Shown: positions 1-8,530 of the stretch, one piece after another
Numbering within the stretch: the stretch's first letter is position 1
Layout: every line of letters begins with the position of its first letter
Assembly (NCBI GenBank): GCA_036741235.1
Contig: DAINSQ010000030.1
Span: forward strand, 1 to 35,180
DNA length: 35,180 nt
Source: JABWBR01 sp036741235
Lineage (GTDB): Bacteria; Bacteroidota; Bacteroidia; Chitinophagales; Saprospiraceae
Reading direction: 5' to 3'
The notes under the pieces: generated by a model
Told to the model about the DNA's origin: nothing
The model's input: the letters and a program-made list of their open reading frames with translations, nothing else
The model's database searches: none
Translations under genes and position numbers: made by a program

Positions 1-751
<751 letters not shown>

Positions 752-770
752 GACTGTTCTCTGTTCTCTG

Positions 771-836
771 TTTGTTTATAGGTTTATAGGTTTACGCTTA
801 TTCATAAACCTATAAACGCTTAAACTTATAAACAAA
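771..836. repeat. long two-part inverted repeat
   Basis: Outer 10-bp arms 771-780 (TTTGTTTATA) and 827-836 (TATAAACAAA) are perfect reverse complements. Nested inside, 13-bp arms 782-794 (GTTTATAGGTTTA) and 805-817 (TAAACCTATAAAC) are also perfect, with a 10-base loop. The GTTTATAG element is itself repeated in tandem on the left arm. The repeat is AT-rich without a T-tract and lies in the 5' leader of the leftmost gene. Confidence 0.85.
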
Positions 837-845
837 CCCTACAAA

Positions 846-880
846 CCTACAACCTACAACCTACAACCTACAACCTACAA
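846..880. repeat. tandem 7-mer CCTACAA x5
   Basis: Five head-to-tail copies of CCTACAA end at 880, preceded by a related partial copy. They read as (TTGTAGG)n on the minus strand, that is, in the leader of the leftmost gene. It looks like a simple-sequence repeat with possible copy-number variation. Confidence 0.85.
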
Positions 881-889
881 CCCAATATA

Positions 890-897
890 CAAAGATA
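890..897 (-). promoter_or_regulatory. -7 box TATCTTTG for leftmost gene
   Basis: On the minus strand this reads TATCTTTG, an exact match to the Bacteroidota sigma-ABfr -7 consensus TAnnTTTG. A TTG lies 23 bases upstream, which is a weak -33 match. Transcription from here would make a leader of about 130 nt containing the 7-mer array and the hairpin. Confidence 0.5.
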
Positions 898-1039
898 CAA
901 CAACCCGCTCAATAAAATGGCAAGTTTAGCCGTTATTACGCTCAATTGCGGGCGCTATAATCCATATAATCCTTTGAAAGAAGGCCTTTAACGCCATATT
1001 TCTATCGTCCATCCACACTTTTTCTTCCCCTACATTCCA

Positions 1040-1070
1040 TTTAACACAAAAAAGAACTATATTACCTTTG
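1040..1070 (+). promoter_or_regulatory. Bacteroidota promoter, TTTA-N19-TACCTTTG
   Basis: The -7 box TACCTTTG lies at 1063-1070, and a TTTA near-match to the -33 TTTG lies at 1040-1043 with a 19-base spacer, the expected spacing. The ATG follows 23 bases after the -7 box, giving a short leader. Confidence 0.6.
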
Positions 1071-1093
1071 ATATAAACTCAACACACCCTATT

Positions 1094-2479
1094 ATGAGAA
1101 ATAAGGCACTCTTCCTGAGCTGGTTTATGCTGTTTTTGCCCTTATGGCTATTAAGCCAGGACTGCGGCACATGGATTGCGGAAAACAAAGTGGTGAGCGG
1201 TACGCACATTCTTCGAACGCACCCTGTTACGCTTGTTGTACGAGGTAATTACTCTTATAGTATCGAAATAATGAGCGACGACAGGGGGATTATTGCCAAA
1301 ATGTACTCCAAAGCCGGCGTAGAGTTCAACCAGGAAGACGAATTGATCGTACTGGACATGGGCCAGAACCGGCGCAGTTTTCGTTTTATCGGTATGGGAG
1401 AAATGACGCAGGACAAGGGCACGCCGGTGCACCAGAACATTCTGCAACTCGATTTGGCGTCTGTACAGTGGTTTAGCACTTCGGATATCGCCACGTTGTA
1501 TATCAAAAACAACATCAACAACGAGATGCGGAAGTTTACCGTTAACCCCAACCGACAATTGGAACTGAGGCAGGCTGCAACCTGTTTCATGCAATCGATC
1601 GATAAATCAAAAGTTACTACAACCGATATTGTTGATATTTCAAAACCTGCAGAAACCAAAGAAAAGCCTATTAGCGCAACAAAAACAAATGCAGCGAAAA
1701 AACCTGTGGATATGGGTTCGCTCAATGACGACGAGCTCAATACGCTGCGTAAAGAACTCAAGGAGACCAAAGACCGGTTGCGGGTAGAGATCGATGAGGA
1801 AAAAGCCCGCGCGGTCCAAATCAAGCAGCAATTGCAGCAGGAGGTGGCGCTTGCCCGCGAAAACGCCGCCCAGCAGAAAAAGCAATACGCCGATGAGGTG
1901 CTGGAGGCGCGAAAGAAATCGCAAGAGGAGATAGAGCAATCCAAAAAACAAATGGCGGCGCAGGTAATGGAGGCCAAGCAAAAAGCCGACACGGAAATAG
2001 AGCATATCCAGACGGATGTAATCCAGGCCAAGCAGAAAGCAGCGGAGGAGGTTCAGAAAGCCCAGCTGCAATCCGCCCAGGAAATCGCCGCTGCTCGCGA
2101 CAAAGCGGCTCAGGAATTGAAGGCCGCCAAGGAAAAACTCGAACAGGCGAAATTACAATACGCCGATGAGGTGGCTACCGCCCGCGATAATTCGGCGGCG
2201 GAAATCAGGCGAATCCGTGAGGAAACTGCCGCATTGATCCAGGAGGCCCGCTCGAAAGCCGAGGGTGAACGCGAAAAAACAGTAGAGGACGTGGTGGTAA
2301 GTAAAAAAACGGCGTCAGAGCAAATACTCCAAATACAGGAGCAGGCAGCCAATGAGGTTGCGCGAATCAGGGAAAACGCCGCTCTGGAAAAAGAAAAACT
2401 GGCGCTGGAGGTGGCCGAATCGCGCCGCAGAGCTGCCGAAGAAAAAACGCTGGCGCAAGACACCAGCGCGGCAGAGTAA
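1094..2479 (+). CDS. secreted hendecad-repeat coiled-coil protein, 5' part, ended by in-frame TAA
   Basis: The ATG at 1094 lies 23 bases after a good promoter. Residues 1-22 are a signal peptide (ending LLSQ), so the protein is probably periplasmic or exported. Residues ~23-165 form a beta-rich globular domain I do not recognise, starting DCGTW and containing VVRGNYSYSIEI. Residues ~166-212 are a Lys/Pro/Thr linker. A long helix then begins, with hydrophobic Val/Ile/Leu at steps of 11, 11 and 18 residues (40-residue super-repeat). The frame ends at TAA 2477-2479, but the same frame continues with the same repeat beyond it to 4189. The intact product would have been about 1030 residues. Alternative readings are a true truncated 461-residue protein or a base-call error at the stop. 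The cellular role is unknown; the shape suggests an elongated structural rod. Confidence 0.75.
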   Translation: MRNKALFLSWFMLFLPLWLLSQDCGTWIAENKVVSGTHILRTHPVTLVVRGNYSYSIEIMSDDRGIIAKMYSKAGVEFNQEDELIVLDMGQNRRSFRFIGMGEMTQDKGTPVHQNILQLDLASVQWFSTSDIATLYIKNNINNEMRKFTVNPNRQLELRQAATCFMQSIDKSKVTTTDIVDISKPAETKEKPISATKTNAAKKPVDMGSLNDDELNTLRKELKETKDRLRVEIDEEKARAVQIKQQLQQEVALARENAAQQKKQYADEVLEARKKSQEEIEQSKKQMAAQVMEAKQKADTEIEHIQTDVIQAKQKAAEEVQKAQLQSAQEIAAARDKAAQELKAAKEKLEQAKLQYADEVATARDNSAAEIRRIREETAALIQEARSKAEGEREKTVEDVVVSKKTASEQILQIQEQAANEVARIRENAALEKEKLALEVAESRRRAAEEKTLAQDTSAAE

Positions 2480-4189
2480 GCCGCCCCCCGCCAGACTCCC
2501 GCCCGCGAAAAAGAAGCTGCCGCTAAAGAAGTGGCCGCCGCCCGGCAAAAAGCGGCAGAAGAAATAAATACTGCCCGCCAACAGGTGGCCGCCGAGCAAA
2601 ATAAAGCACAACAGGAGGTATCGCAAACGCGGAAGTTGTCTGCCGAAGAAGTGGCCGCCGCTAAAGCCCAGGCAGAAAAAGAAAAACTCGCCGCCGCGCA
2701 AGAGGTGGTTACCGCTAAAGAAAAAGCTGCGCTTACGATTCAAGAAATTAACCAACAGGAGGCAGCACAAGTGGCCGACGCCCGCGCCCGTGCCGATGCC
2801 GAAAAACAAAAAATCGCGGCAGAGGTGATCGCGGCTAAAGAAAAAGCAGCCCAGGAAATCGCGCGCGTACAGGAACAAGTGGCTAAATCAGTGGCAGAAG
2901 CGCAAGCCAAGGAAGAGTCAATTAAACAACAATCGGCCCAGGAGGTGCTCGCGGCCCGCGAACGCGCCCAAGCCGAAGTGCAAAAGGCTCGCGAAGCCGC
3001 CGCTGCCCAGGTGGAAGCCGCCAATTCCGCCGCTAATTCAGCAAAGGAACAATACGCCGGCGAAGTGATGAATTCGCAGAAAACAGCCCAGGATCGCATC
3101 CAGCAAATCCAACAAGAAGCAGCCAGGGCGATCGAAGAAGCCCGGGCTAAGGAAAAGGAACTCAAAACCATGTCGGCAGAAGAGGTGGTTGCCGCCCGCC
3201 AACGCGCAGAAAAAGAGGTGACAACAGCCCGCGAAAACGCTATACGCGAAATAGCCAAAGCCAAGGAACAGGAAGCGCTGGTGAAGCAGGAATCGGCCAA
3301 CCAGGTGGCAGAGGCCAAACGCTTGTCTGTCGAAGCTATTTCGAAAATTCACCAGGAAGAAGCTAATGCGGTTAAACAGGCGCGCGAAAAAAGCGCGCTG
3401 GAACGGCAGCAAATTGCCGACGAATTATCGCTGACCAAAGAACGCGCCGCCCAGGAAGTAGCCGCTGTGAGCCAACAGGTGGCTAATGAAATCAAAGCCG
3501 CCCGCGAAGCCTCCGCTCGCGAAAAGGAAGCTCAGGCGCTGGAAGTATTGCGGGTGCGCGAAGAATCTGCCGCCGCTGTATCCAAAGCCCGCGAAACAGC
3601 CGCCCAGGAGGTGGCCGCCGCCCAACGCCAAGCCGCTGAGTCAGTCAATTTGGCGCGCGTAGAAGCGGAAAATAAAAAGGCCGCCTACGCCAAAGAGGTT
3701 TTTGAAGCCGAACAACAGGCTCGTCAGCATATCGCAGAAACCCGCAGCACATCACAGGCTGAGGTGGAAAACTTGTTGAAGGAAACCGCAGCCAAAAAAT
3801 CGCAATACGCCGCAGAAATGGAAGCCGCCCGCGTCCAATCGCAAAATGAAATTAACGCCGCGAAAAAAGAAGCCTCGGAAACAGTGTACAACGCCAAACA
3901 ACAAGCCGCTCAGCAGGTGACCAAAGTGAAAGAAGAAACTGCCGCCCAAATTTCCGCTGAAAAACAAAAATCCGAGTCCGCTAAAAAATCTTATGCCGAA
4001 GAGGTCGCTAACGCCCGCAAAGAAGCCGATCTGAAGATACAAGAAGAAAAACGGCGCAGCGATGCGGCGGTGCAGGAGTCGACAAAAAAGCTCAATGACC
4101 TGCAATTGCAGATTAAACAGGCTGAAGAGAATTTGCGCAAATTACAGGCGGAGATCGATAAGAAAAAGACGGAGGCCAATAAACAGTGA
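2480..4189 (+). pseudogene. continuation of the coiled-coil gene past the in-frame stop
   Basis: This stretch is in the same frame as 1094-2479 and stays open to the TGA at 4187-4189. It has no ATG suited to independent translation; GTG at 2531 is the first plausible alternative start and has no signal peptide or promoter. It encodes about 13 more 40-residue-type repeats, each marked by a motif like (Y/S)A(A/E)EV followed by xxARxxA. Two proline codons, at 2486-2488 and 2498-2500, lie just after the stop and are the only prolines in the whole helical region. The C-terminal ~35 residues change to a more regular heptad-like pattern (KLNDLQLQIKQAEENLRKLQ). I interpret 1094-4189 as one gene broken by a point mutation or by a local sequence error. 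Confidence 0.7.
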
Positions 4190-4195
4190 TGATAT

Positions 4196-4240
4196 AGCGC
4201 CGGCCCTGCGATTCTCTCAGCGCCGGCGCTCCCCTTTTGT
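4196..4240 (+). terminator. GC-rich hairpin between convergent genes
   Basis: AGCGCCGG at 4196-4203 pairs perfectly with CCGGCGCT at 4223-4230 across a 19-base loop, and is followed by CCCCTTTTGTT. The right arm also sits in a 12-bp self-palindrome, AGCGCCGGCGCT, at 4219-4230. It lies just after the coiled-coil gene and just before the end of the convergent nuclease gene, as expected for an intrinsic terminator, best oriented for the plus strand. Confidence 0.5.
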
Positions 4241-5103
4241 TATTGAACCGGCCCATCATCTACCACCGCTTCTATTTCCTCCTGCACGCTGACCGGAAGC
4301 ATGGAGAAGAGATTGTAGCCTGTTGCCGCTTCTATTTCGTCAACGGAAACGCGGTAATTGCCCCAGGGCTGACCCGAGGTACTGTTTTTGTTTTCTGTTA
4401 AAACGCTGATGATACGGGTGTTTTGATCAATGCGATCAAGGTCGTTATTGCCTTTTGGCAAAACCAGAATGGATTTCCATATATACCTCGGCACTGTAAT
4501 TTTTCCTCCCGCCAGTTTTTCGCGATAACCGGCATTACCCACGCCGCCGGCGCCAAAGCAGCCCATAAGGATGTATAATTCATTACCTCTGTCAACCAGG
4601 TCGCGGCAGTATTGTTCCAGTTCATTCCACATCTCGCCATTGTGTTTGGGGGATTGAGGGATCATGTTAATCATGTAGAATGTATTGGAATTGTCGTTGA
4701 TGGAGCGCGTACGGTCGGCAGAAGGGCAATTGTGGCCCCTGTCAAAACCGTTGTTGCCGTAGTCGTAGTCGTCTTCATCAACGCGGTACCATCCGGCAGG
4801 CAACAACTCATAAGCGCGGAAGTCGTCGCGCCGTGTTACGTTACCCAGCCATTCTTCGTTGAGGTACCAACTCACCCAATTGGGAATACCCCTGTCGCGA
4901 TGATAGGAAAGCGTGTATTGCGGTAATTCTATGAGGTAATTATCTTCGTAATTTTCATCGGTTTCAGCGCCGCTGGGATTACCCATGGCCAGGTTGAGGG
5001 CTGCCAGGTCTTCTACCGGGGTGATTGTGTCGTCGGGGTCATCAGTGCAGGCTACAAGCGAACCCCACATGAAAAAGGCATAGAGCAGGTACTTTTTTGT
5101 CAT
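4240..5103 (-). CDS. DNA/RNA non-specific endonuclease (NUC1 family) lipoprotein
   Basis: A 287-residue protein with a lipoprotein signal peptide: hydrophobic residues 6-18, lipobox LVAC with Cys19. It is followed by an acidic linker (DDPDD). The nuclease core carries the family's catalytic DRGH at ~121-124, where His is the general base, and the downstream metal-binding segment INMIPQSPKHN with Asn146 and Asn155 plus the usual W-x-x-x-E. Family members are Mg-dependent secreted nucleases that cut DNA and RNA without sequence preference. Here it is probably anchored to the outer membrane and used for extracellular nucleic acid degradation (inference). It is the last gene of the minus-strand run and starts 16 bases after the DUF819 gene. 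Catalytic residues look intact. Confidence 0.9.
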   Translation of the reverse strand: MTKKYLLYAFFMWGSLVACTDDPDDTITPVEDLAALNLAMGNPSGAETDENYEDNYLIELPQYTLSYHRDRGIPNWVSWYLNEEWLGNVTRRDDFRAYELLPAGWYRVDEDDYDYGNNGFDRGHNCPSADRTRSINDNSNTFYMINMIPQSPKHNGEMWNELEQYCRDLVDRGNELYILMGCFGAGGVGNAGYREKLAGGKITVPRYIWKSILVLPKGNNDLDRIDQNTRIISVLTENKNSTSGQPWGNYRVSVDEIEAATGYNLFSMLPVSVQEEIEAVVDDGPVQ

Positions 5104-5119
5104 ATTGTATCAGGTGTTA

Positions 5120-6244
5120 CTAATTGAGCCATCCGTATTTGAGGGCCATTGCCAGGCCGATGCCGAGGTAGTTGCCGACGGCATACCCCAGCAAACCCAG
5201 GGCAACGCCTGTAAATATCAATCTTTTATTGCCAATGACGGTAGCAATTTGTCCGATAAATGCCGGCCCGTATATGCCGGCTGTGCTGGCAATAAGCATA
5301 GTATCACGGTCTATGCGAAACAACCAGGCCAGCATCCAGTTCACTACGATGGTCAATGTTAGCGCTACCGCCGTAAATATCACTACGTCAAAACCAGTAG
5401 ATAACAACGACTTAAAGTCGGCCTGCAAGCCAAGCGCTACGCAAAAAACGAGCAACAGTAGCTCGCCCAGGTCGAAAGCGCCTCGCCAGGCCCGAACCGC
5501 AGGACTTAGTGATGCGGCCACGCTTAGGGTGGTAATGCTCAAAATGATTAAAACGGTATTGCCGAGGTTTCCAAATAATAAATAGGTCAAACCTGCACTG
5601 GCAGCGTTAATGCCCAGCGACAAGGCCAGGGCTTTAGACGCGCCGGCACTAAATGCCGATTGAAGTGGAGGCGCTTCTTCTATCAGTTCTTTTTCGCCCT
5701 GGTAGGCCGGCAAAAAACGGGCAGTCAGTCGAGGTATGAAGGATAATAGCATCAGCAGGTAAATACCCCCGCAAAATATATCGGCGGCATTGACCAGTAT
5801 GAGCAGCTCCTGATCGGCGCCAAGCGCCAGCCCGATAGCTTGCATATTCGGCGTGCCGCCAGTGTACATACCTACCAGCATTCCGGATATTATCCAGCTG
5901 TTATCGAGCCGGTTGAAGAAAAAATAACCTGTTAAAGCCATACTGATGAGCCCCGCCGCAATGCAAAGCGCGAAAGCCGGCAACGCTTTGCCTGCGCTTT
6001 GACGTATGTTTTTCAATTGGGTGCCGAATAAAAGTAATGGCAATGCCAGCGCAACCGATAATTCAGCGGCATGCTTGGATATACCTGTATTCAGGGGGAG
6101 AAACCTTGTATTGCCCAGCAAGATTCCGATGACATAACACAAAACTACAGGACTCAACCACGCCGGCAGCCATTGCCGTCGCGCCAGGGCTACTGTAGCC
6201 AGTGGAGTTAGCAAGATGATGGCGATTTGCAGTATAATCCACAT
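5120..6244 (-). CDS. DUF819-family integral membrane protein
   Basis: A 374-residue, strongly hydrophobic protein with about 10 membrane segments. Landmarks typical of DUF819 are the GGTPNMQAIGLALG motif at ~130, the conserved PLLLFGTQLKNI stretch and a C-terminal STAGIYGPAFIGQIA. DUF819 proteins are predicted transporters of the bile-acid/sodium symporter-like class; no substrate is established. It starts 26 bases after purC and is followed 16 bases later by the nuclease, so all three are probably cotranscribed. Confidence 0.85.
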   Translation of the reverse strand: MWIILQIAIILLTPLATVALARRQWLPAWLSPVVLCYVIGILLGNTRFLPLNTGISKHAAELSVALALPLLLFGTQLKNIRQSAGKALPAFALCIAAGLISMALTGYFFFNRLDNSWIISGMLVGMYTGGTPNMQAIGLALGADQELLILVNAADIFCGGIYLLMLLSFIPRLTARFLPAYQGEKELIEEAPPLQSAFSAGASKALALSLGINAASAGLTYLLFGNLGNTVLIILSITTLSVAASLSPAVRAWRGAFDLGELLLLVFCVALGLQADFKSLLSTGFDVVIFTAVALTLTIVVNWMLAWLFRIDRDTMLIASTAGIYGPAFIGQIATVIGNKRLIFTGVALGLLGYAVGNYLGIGLAMALKYGWLN

Positions 6245-6270
6245 GGCGATGAATGATTGCCGACTGCCGG

Positions 6271-7218
6271 CTAATGCTCCAGCCAGGTCAAAATATTGCT
6301 TTCTATGCGAGAAGCAATATTAGCCGTATCGGTTTTGACGAACGAGCGGCCGGTGATGCGTTCAAAAAGTTCGATATACCGTGAAGAGATTTGTTCTACA
6401 AAATCATCGGGCATAACGGGCATGAGTTGGTGCTCCAAACCCTGGAAACCGTGCGCCATCAGCCATTCGCGCACAAACTCCTTGGAGAGTTGCTGCTGCC
6501 GTTCGCCGCGGTCTTGCCGCTCTTCGTAGCCGTCGAGGTAAAAATAGCGGGAGCTGTCGGGGGTGTGGATTTCGTCTATCAGCGTAATATTGCCGTTGTG
6601 GAAGCCGAATTCGTATTTGGTATCAACCAGTATAAGTCCGCGTTGGCGGGCCATTTCACTGCCTTTGGCGAATAGGGCATGCGTATAGGCTTCCAGTTGC
6701 TCGTATTGCTGGGGGGTTACCAGCTTGCGCGCCAGAATTTCATCTTTAGAGACGTCTTCGTCGTGGCCTTCCTCTGCTTTGGTCGCAGGCGTAATGATGG
6801 GGTGGGGGAAGGGATCGTTTTCGCGCATCCCTTCGGGCATCGGTACGCCGCACAAGGTGCGTTTGCCCGACTGGTATTGCCGCCAGGCATGTCCGGCCAG
6901 ATAACCCCTGATCACCATTTCAATGCGGATGGGTTCGCAGCGCAGTCCCACCGACACATTGGGGTCGGGCGTTGCCAACAGCCAATTGGGCGCCACATCG
7001 CGCGTAGCTTCCAGGAAAAAGGAGGCAATCTGGTTAAGTACCTGACCTTTGTAGGGTATTGGCCTGGGCAGGATATGATCGAATGCGGAGATGCGGTCGG
7101 AGGCAACCATGATCAGGTAGTCTCCAACCGTATATACGTCGCGCACTTTGCCGCGGTAAAACCCGGTCTGCCCGGGTAATTGGAAATGGGTATCGAGGAT
7201 TGCTGACATGTTCCGCAT
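6271..7218 (-). CDS. purC: phosphoribosylaminoimidazole-succinocarboxamide synthase
   Basis: SAICAR synthetase joins CAIR and aspartate with ATP in de novo purine synthesis and acts in the cytoplasm. The nucleotide-binding start GKVRDVY at ~23-29, the segment DRISAFD, the core IPYKGQVLNQIA and the later VDTKYEFGF / LIDEIHTPDSSRYF motifs are all present. At 315 residues it matches the longer form of the family. The ATG at 7218 (MRNMSA) is used; a second ATG nine bases later (MSAILDT) is an equally good start. It sits inside a minus-strand run, 54 bases after the small helical protein. Confidence 0.95.
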   Translation of the reverse strand: MRNMSAILDTHFQLPGQTGFYRGKVRDVYTVGDYLIMVASDRISAFDHILPRPIPYKGQVLNQIASFFLEATRDVAPNWLLATPDPNVSVGLRCEPIRIEMVIRGYLAGHAWRQYQSGKRTLCGVPMPEGMRENDPFPHPIITPATKAEEGHDEDVSKDEILARKLVTPQQYEQLEAYTHALFAKGSEMARQRGLILVDTKYEFGFHNGNITLIDEIHTPDSSRYFYLDGYEERQDRGERQQQLSKEFVREWLMAHGFQGLEHQLMPVMPDDFVEQISSRYIELFERITGRSFVKTDTANIASRIESNILTWLEH

Positions 7219-7272
7219 GGTTTATAGAAGGAGAATATCACAATGAATCTCCTCTCACACTCTCTCACTCTT

Positions 7273-7704
7273 TCATTGTTCCTCCAGTTCCTTCATTACT
7301 GTTTCCGTTTCGCGCATCAGCTCCTCCCACTCGCGTTTGAGGGCGGCCTTTTCGCCGGCGTCGTAATTCTCGGGGGTATCTTCCTGGAGTTGGCGTTCGA
7401 TGGCCTGCCGTTTGCGTTCGAGTTTATCGATTTTATTGAGCAGGTCGCTATCCTCGAGGCGTTCGGCGCGGTCGCGCATAGTGCCGATGAGCCCGCCGAT
7501 TTTGTCGACGGCTTCGTCGTATTTGCCTTCGTTAAACTTTTGGCGTTCTGTTTTGAGCAGGCCCCAGGCGGCTTTGCCCAAATCGCGTACTTCGCCGAAA
7601 ATTTCTTTCGACTGCGCTTTTTCCTCGGCAGTGCCGAAGAAATAATTGTATATCAAAATGGCAACCACCAGGATGACAGCCAGTTTGAGCAGACTTCGTA
7701 TCAT
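7273..7704 (-). CDS. small membrane-anchored helical protein
   Basis: A 143-residue protein not recognised as any family. Residues 5-23 are one membrane helix (LLKLAVILVVAILIYNYFF). The rest is charged and alpha-helical, with likely coiled coil at ~85-143 (DLLNKIDKLERKRQAIERQL) and a Glu-rich end. The N-in topology and short linker suggest a soluble helical domain tethered to the inner membrane. It starts 23 bases after the upstream gene and precedes purC by 54 bases, so cotranscription is likely. Function unknown. Confidence 0.75.
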   Translation of the reverse strand: MIRSLLKLAVILVVAILIYNYFFGTAEEKAQSKEIFGEVRDLGKAAWGLLKTERQKFNEGKYDEAVDKIGGLIGTMRDRAERLEDSDLLNKIDKLERKRQAIERQLQEDTPENYDAGEKAALKREWEELMRETETVMKELEEQ

Positions 7705-7727
7705 AGTATGATATTTAATTGTGAAAA

Positions 7728-8390
7728 TTATTGCTCCAGATAGCGCAACAAGTTCACAATGACCGTTTCATTAAAAATGCTGCTGGGCTGTTGTTTCACA
7801 AAAGTGCGGATCTGCTTGACGTATTGCGGCATCGCTTTTTCAATTGAGGCCTGCGACAATTCTACCTTTTGGAAGCCTTTGCCTGCGGGTTTCAGGAAAT
7901 AGGTAGCGCGCATTTTGAGCACTTGCCGGCCGTTGATCGTTTCGACCTTTTTTTCGGCGTATTTGTAAAACACATTTTTGCTATTGTGCAACACCTGGTA
8001 ACATTTCATGGTCTTGGAGCCTGCTGTGGCTACATCGGCGGCAACTTCGAATTTCCAGAGTTGGGGCCCGACATTCACCTCAAAGCCCTTGACATGTTTG
8101 AGCGCTATGGTACCCTGGTTGCCATTGGGGAGTTTTACCACTACCAGTTGTTTTTCCAGATTATAATTGATAGACGCATTGACGGCATTATTGGGCTGCG
8201 TGGCCAGCCATATCTTACCGCTTTGGTAATCTTCAAACAACAGTGGGCTGCCCGTTACGCCCTCGGGCGCTGTAAAAGGCTTTTTGATGAGTTCCATAAA
8301 AGGCGCGAGCGGAGAATTGGTTTTACCGTTTTGAGCCGACGCTACTGTGGCGAATGCCAGCAAGGAAAGAAGCAATGCTTTTACTTTCAT
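7728..8390 (-). CDS. secreted hypothetical protein
   Basis: A 220-residue protein with a clear signal peptide (residues 1-19, ending ATVASAQ). The mature part is predicted beta-rich, with the stretch SINYNLEKQLVVVKLPNG followed by several alternating hydrophobic strands, and a helical C-terminal ~40 residues (ASIEKAMPQYVKQIRTFVKQ). I do not recognise a family. It is the first gene of the minus-strand run, with an exact TAnnTTTG box 17 bases before the ATG. Probably periplasmic or exported. Confidence 0.8.
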   Translation of the reverse strand: MKVKALLLSLLAFATVASAQNGKTNSPLAPFMELIKKPFTAPEGVTGSPLLFEDYQSGKIWLATQPNNAVNASINYNLEKQLVVVKLPNGNQGTIALKHVKGFEVNVGPQLWKFEVAADVATAGSKTMKCYQVLHNSKNVFYKYAEKKVETINGRQVLKMRATYFLKPAGKGFQKVELSQASIEKAMPQYVKQIRTFVKQQPSSIFNETVIVNLLRYLEQ

Positions 8391-8406
8391 AGTTTCTTTT
8401 TTTTTG

Positions 8407-8414
8407 CAAAAATA
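8407..8414 (-). promoter_or_regulatory. -7 box TATTTTTG for the minus-strand run
   Basis: It reads TATTTTTG on the minus strand, matching TAnnTTTG, 17 bases before the ATG at 8390. No convincing -33 TTTG at the standard spacing. It is the likely promoter for the five genes down to the nuclease. Confidence 0.5.
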
Positions 8415-8479
8415 GTTTTTTCCCGCTTATCATCAGCGCTGAACACCTTTCATTACCGCTTTATACCCCAAAAAAATAT

Positions 8480-8487
8480 TATCTTTG
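8480..8487 (+). promoter_or_regulatory. -7 box TATCTTTG for the lipoprotein operon
   Basis: An exact TAnnTTTG match followed by GCA, a very common Bacteroidota promoter end. The ATG at 8531 lies 44 bases downstream. The nearest -33-like TTTA (8460-8463) has a spacer of 16, shorter than usual. Confidence 0.55.
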
Positions 8488-8530
8488 CACCCGAATTAAA
8501 AAAAGGGTGCAGACAAACTATAATCTGGAT

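Larger units (their letters stand above)
752..1093. other. 342-bp divergent intergenic region
   Basis: The gene-free gap separates the leftmost minus-strand gene from the plus-strand coiled-coil gene. It holds the inverted repeat at 771-836, the 7-mer array at 846-880, a minus-strand TATCTTTG box at 890-897 and a plus-strand promoter at 1040-1070. I see nothing recognisable between about 900 and 1035. Confidence 0.7.

Noticed and set aside
771..880. Possible CRISPR array or mobile element end
   Set aside because: No regular repeat-spacer pattern, no cas genes, and the units are 7-13 bases. It is a hairpin plus a simple tandem repeat.
1255..2071. Long minus-strand open frames opposite the coiled-coil gene
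   Set aside because: They arise from the repetitive Ala/Glu/Lys codons of the plus-strand gene; the products are Ser/Cys/Phe-rich with no family signature.
2352..2567. Plus-strand 71-codon frame spanning the TAA, as evidence of a programmed frameshift
   Set aside because: It is in another frame and low-complexity. The true repeat is in frame on both sides of the stop, so no frameshift is needed.
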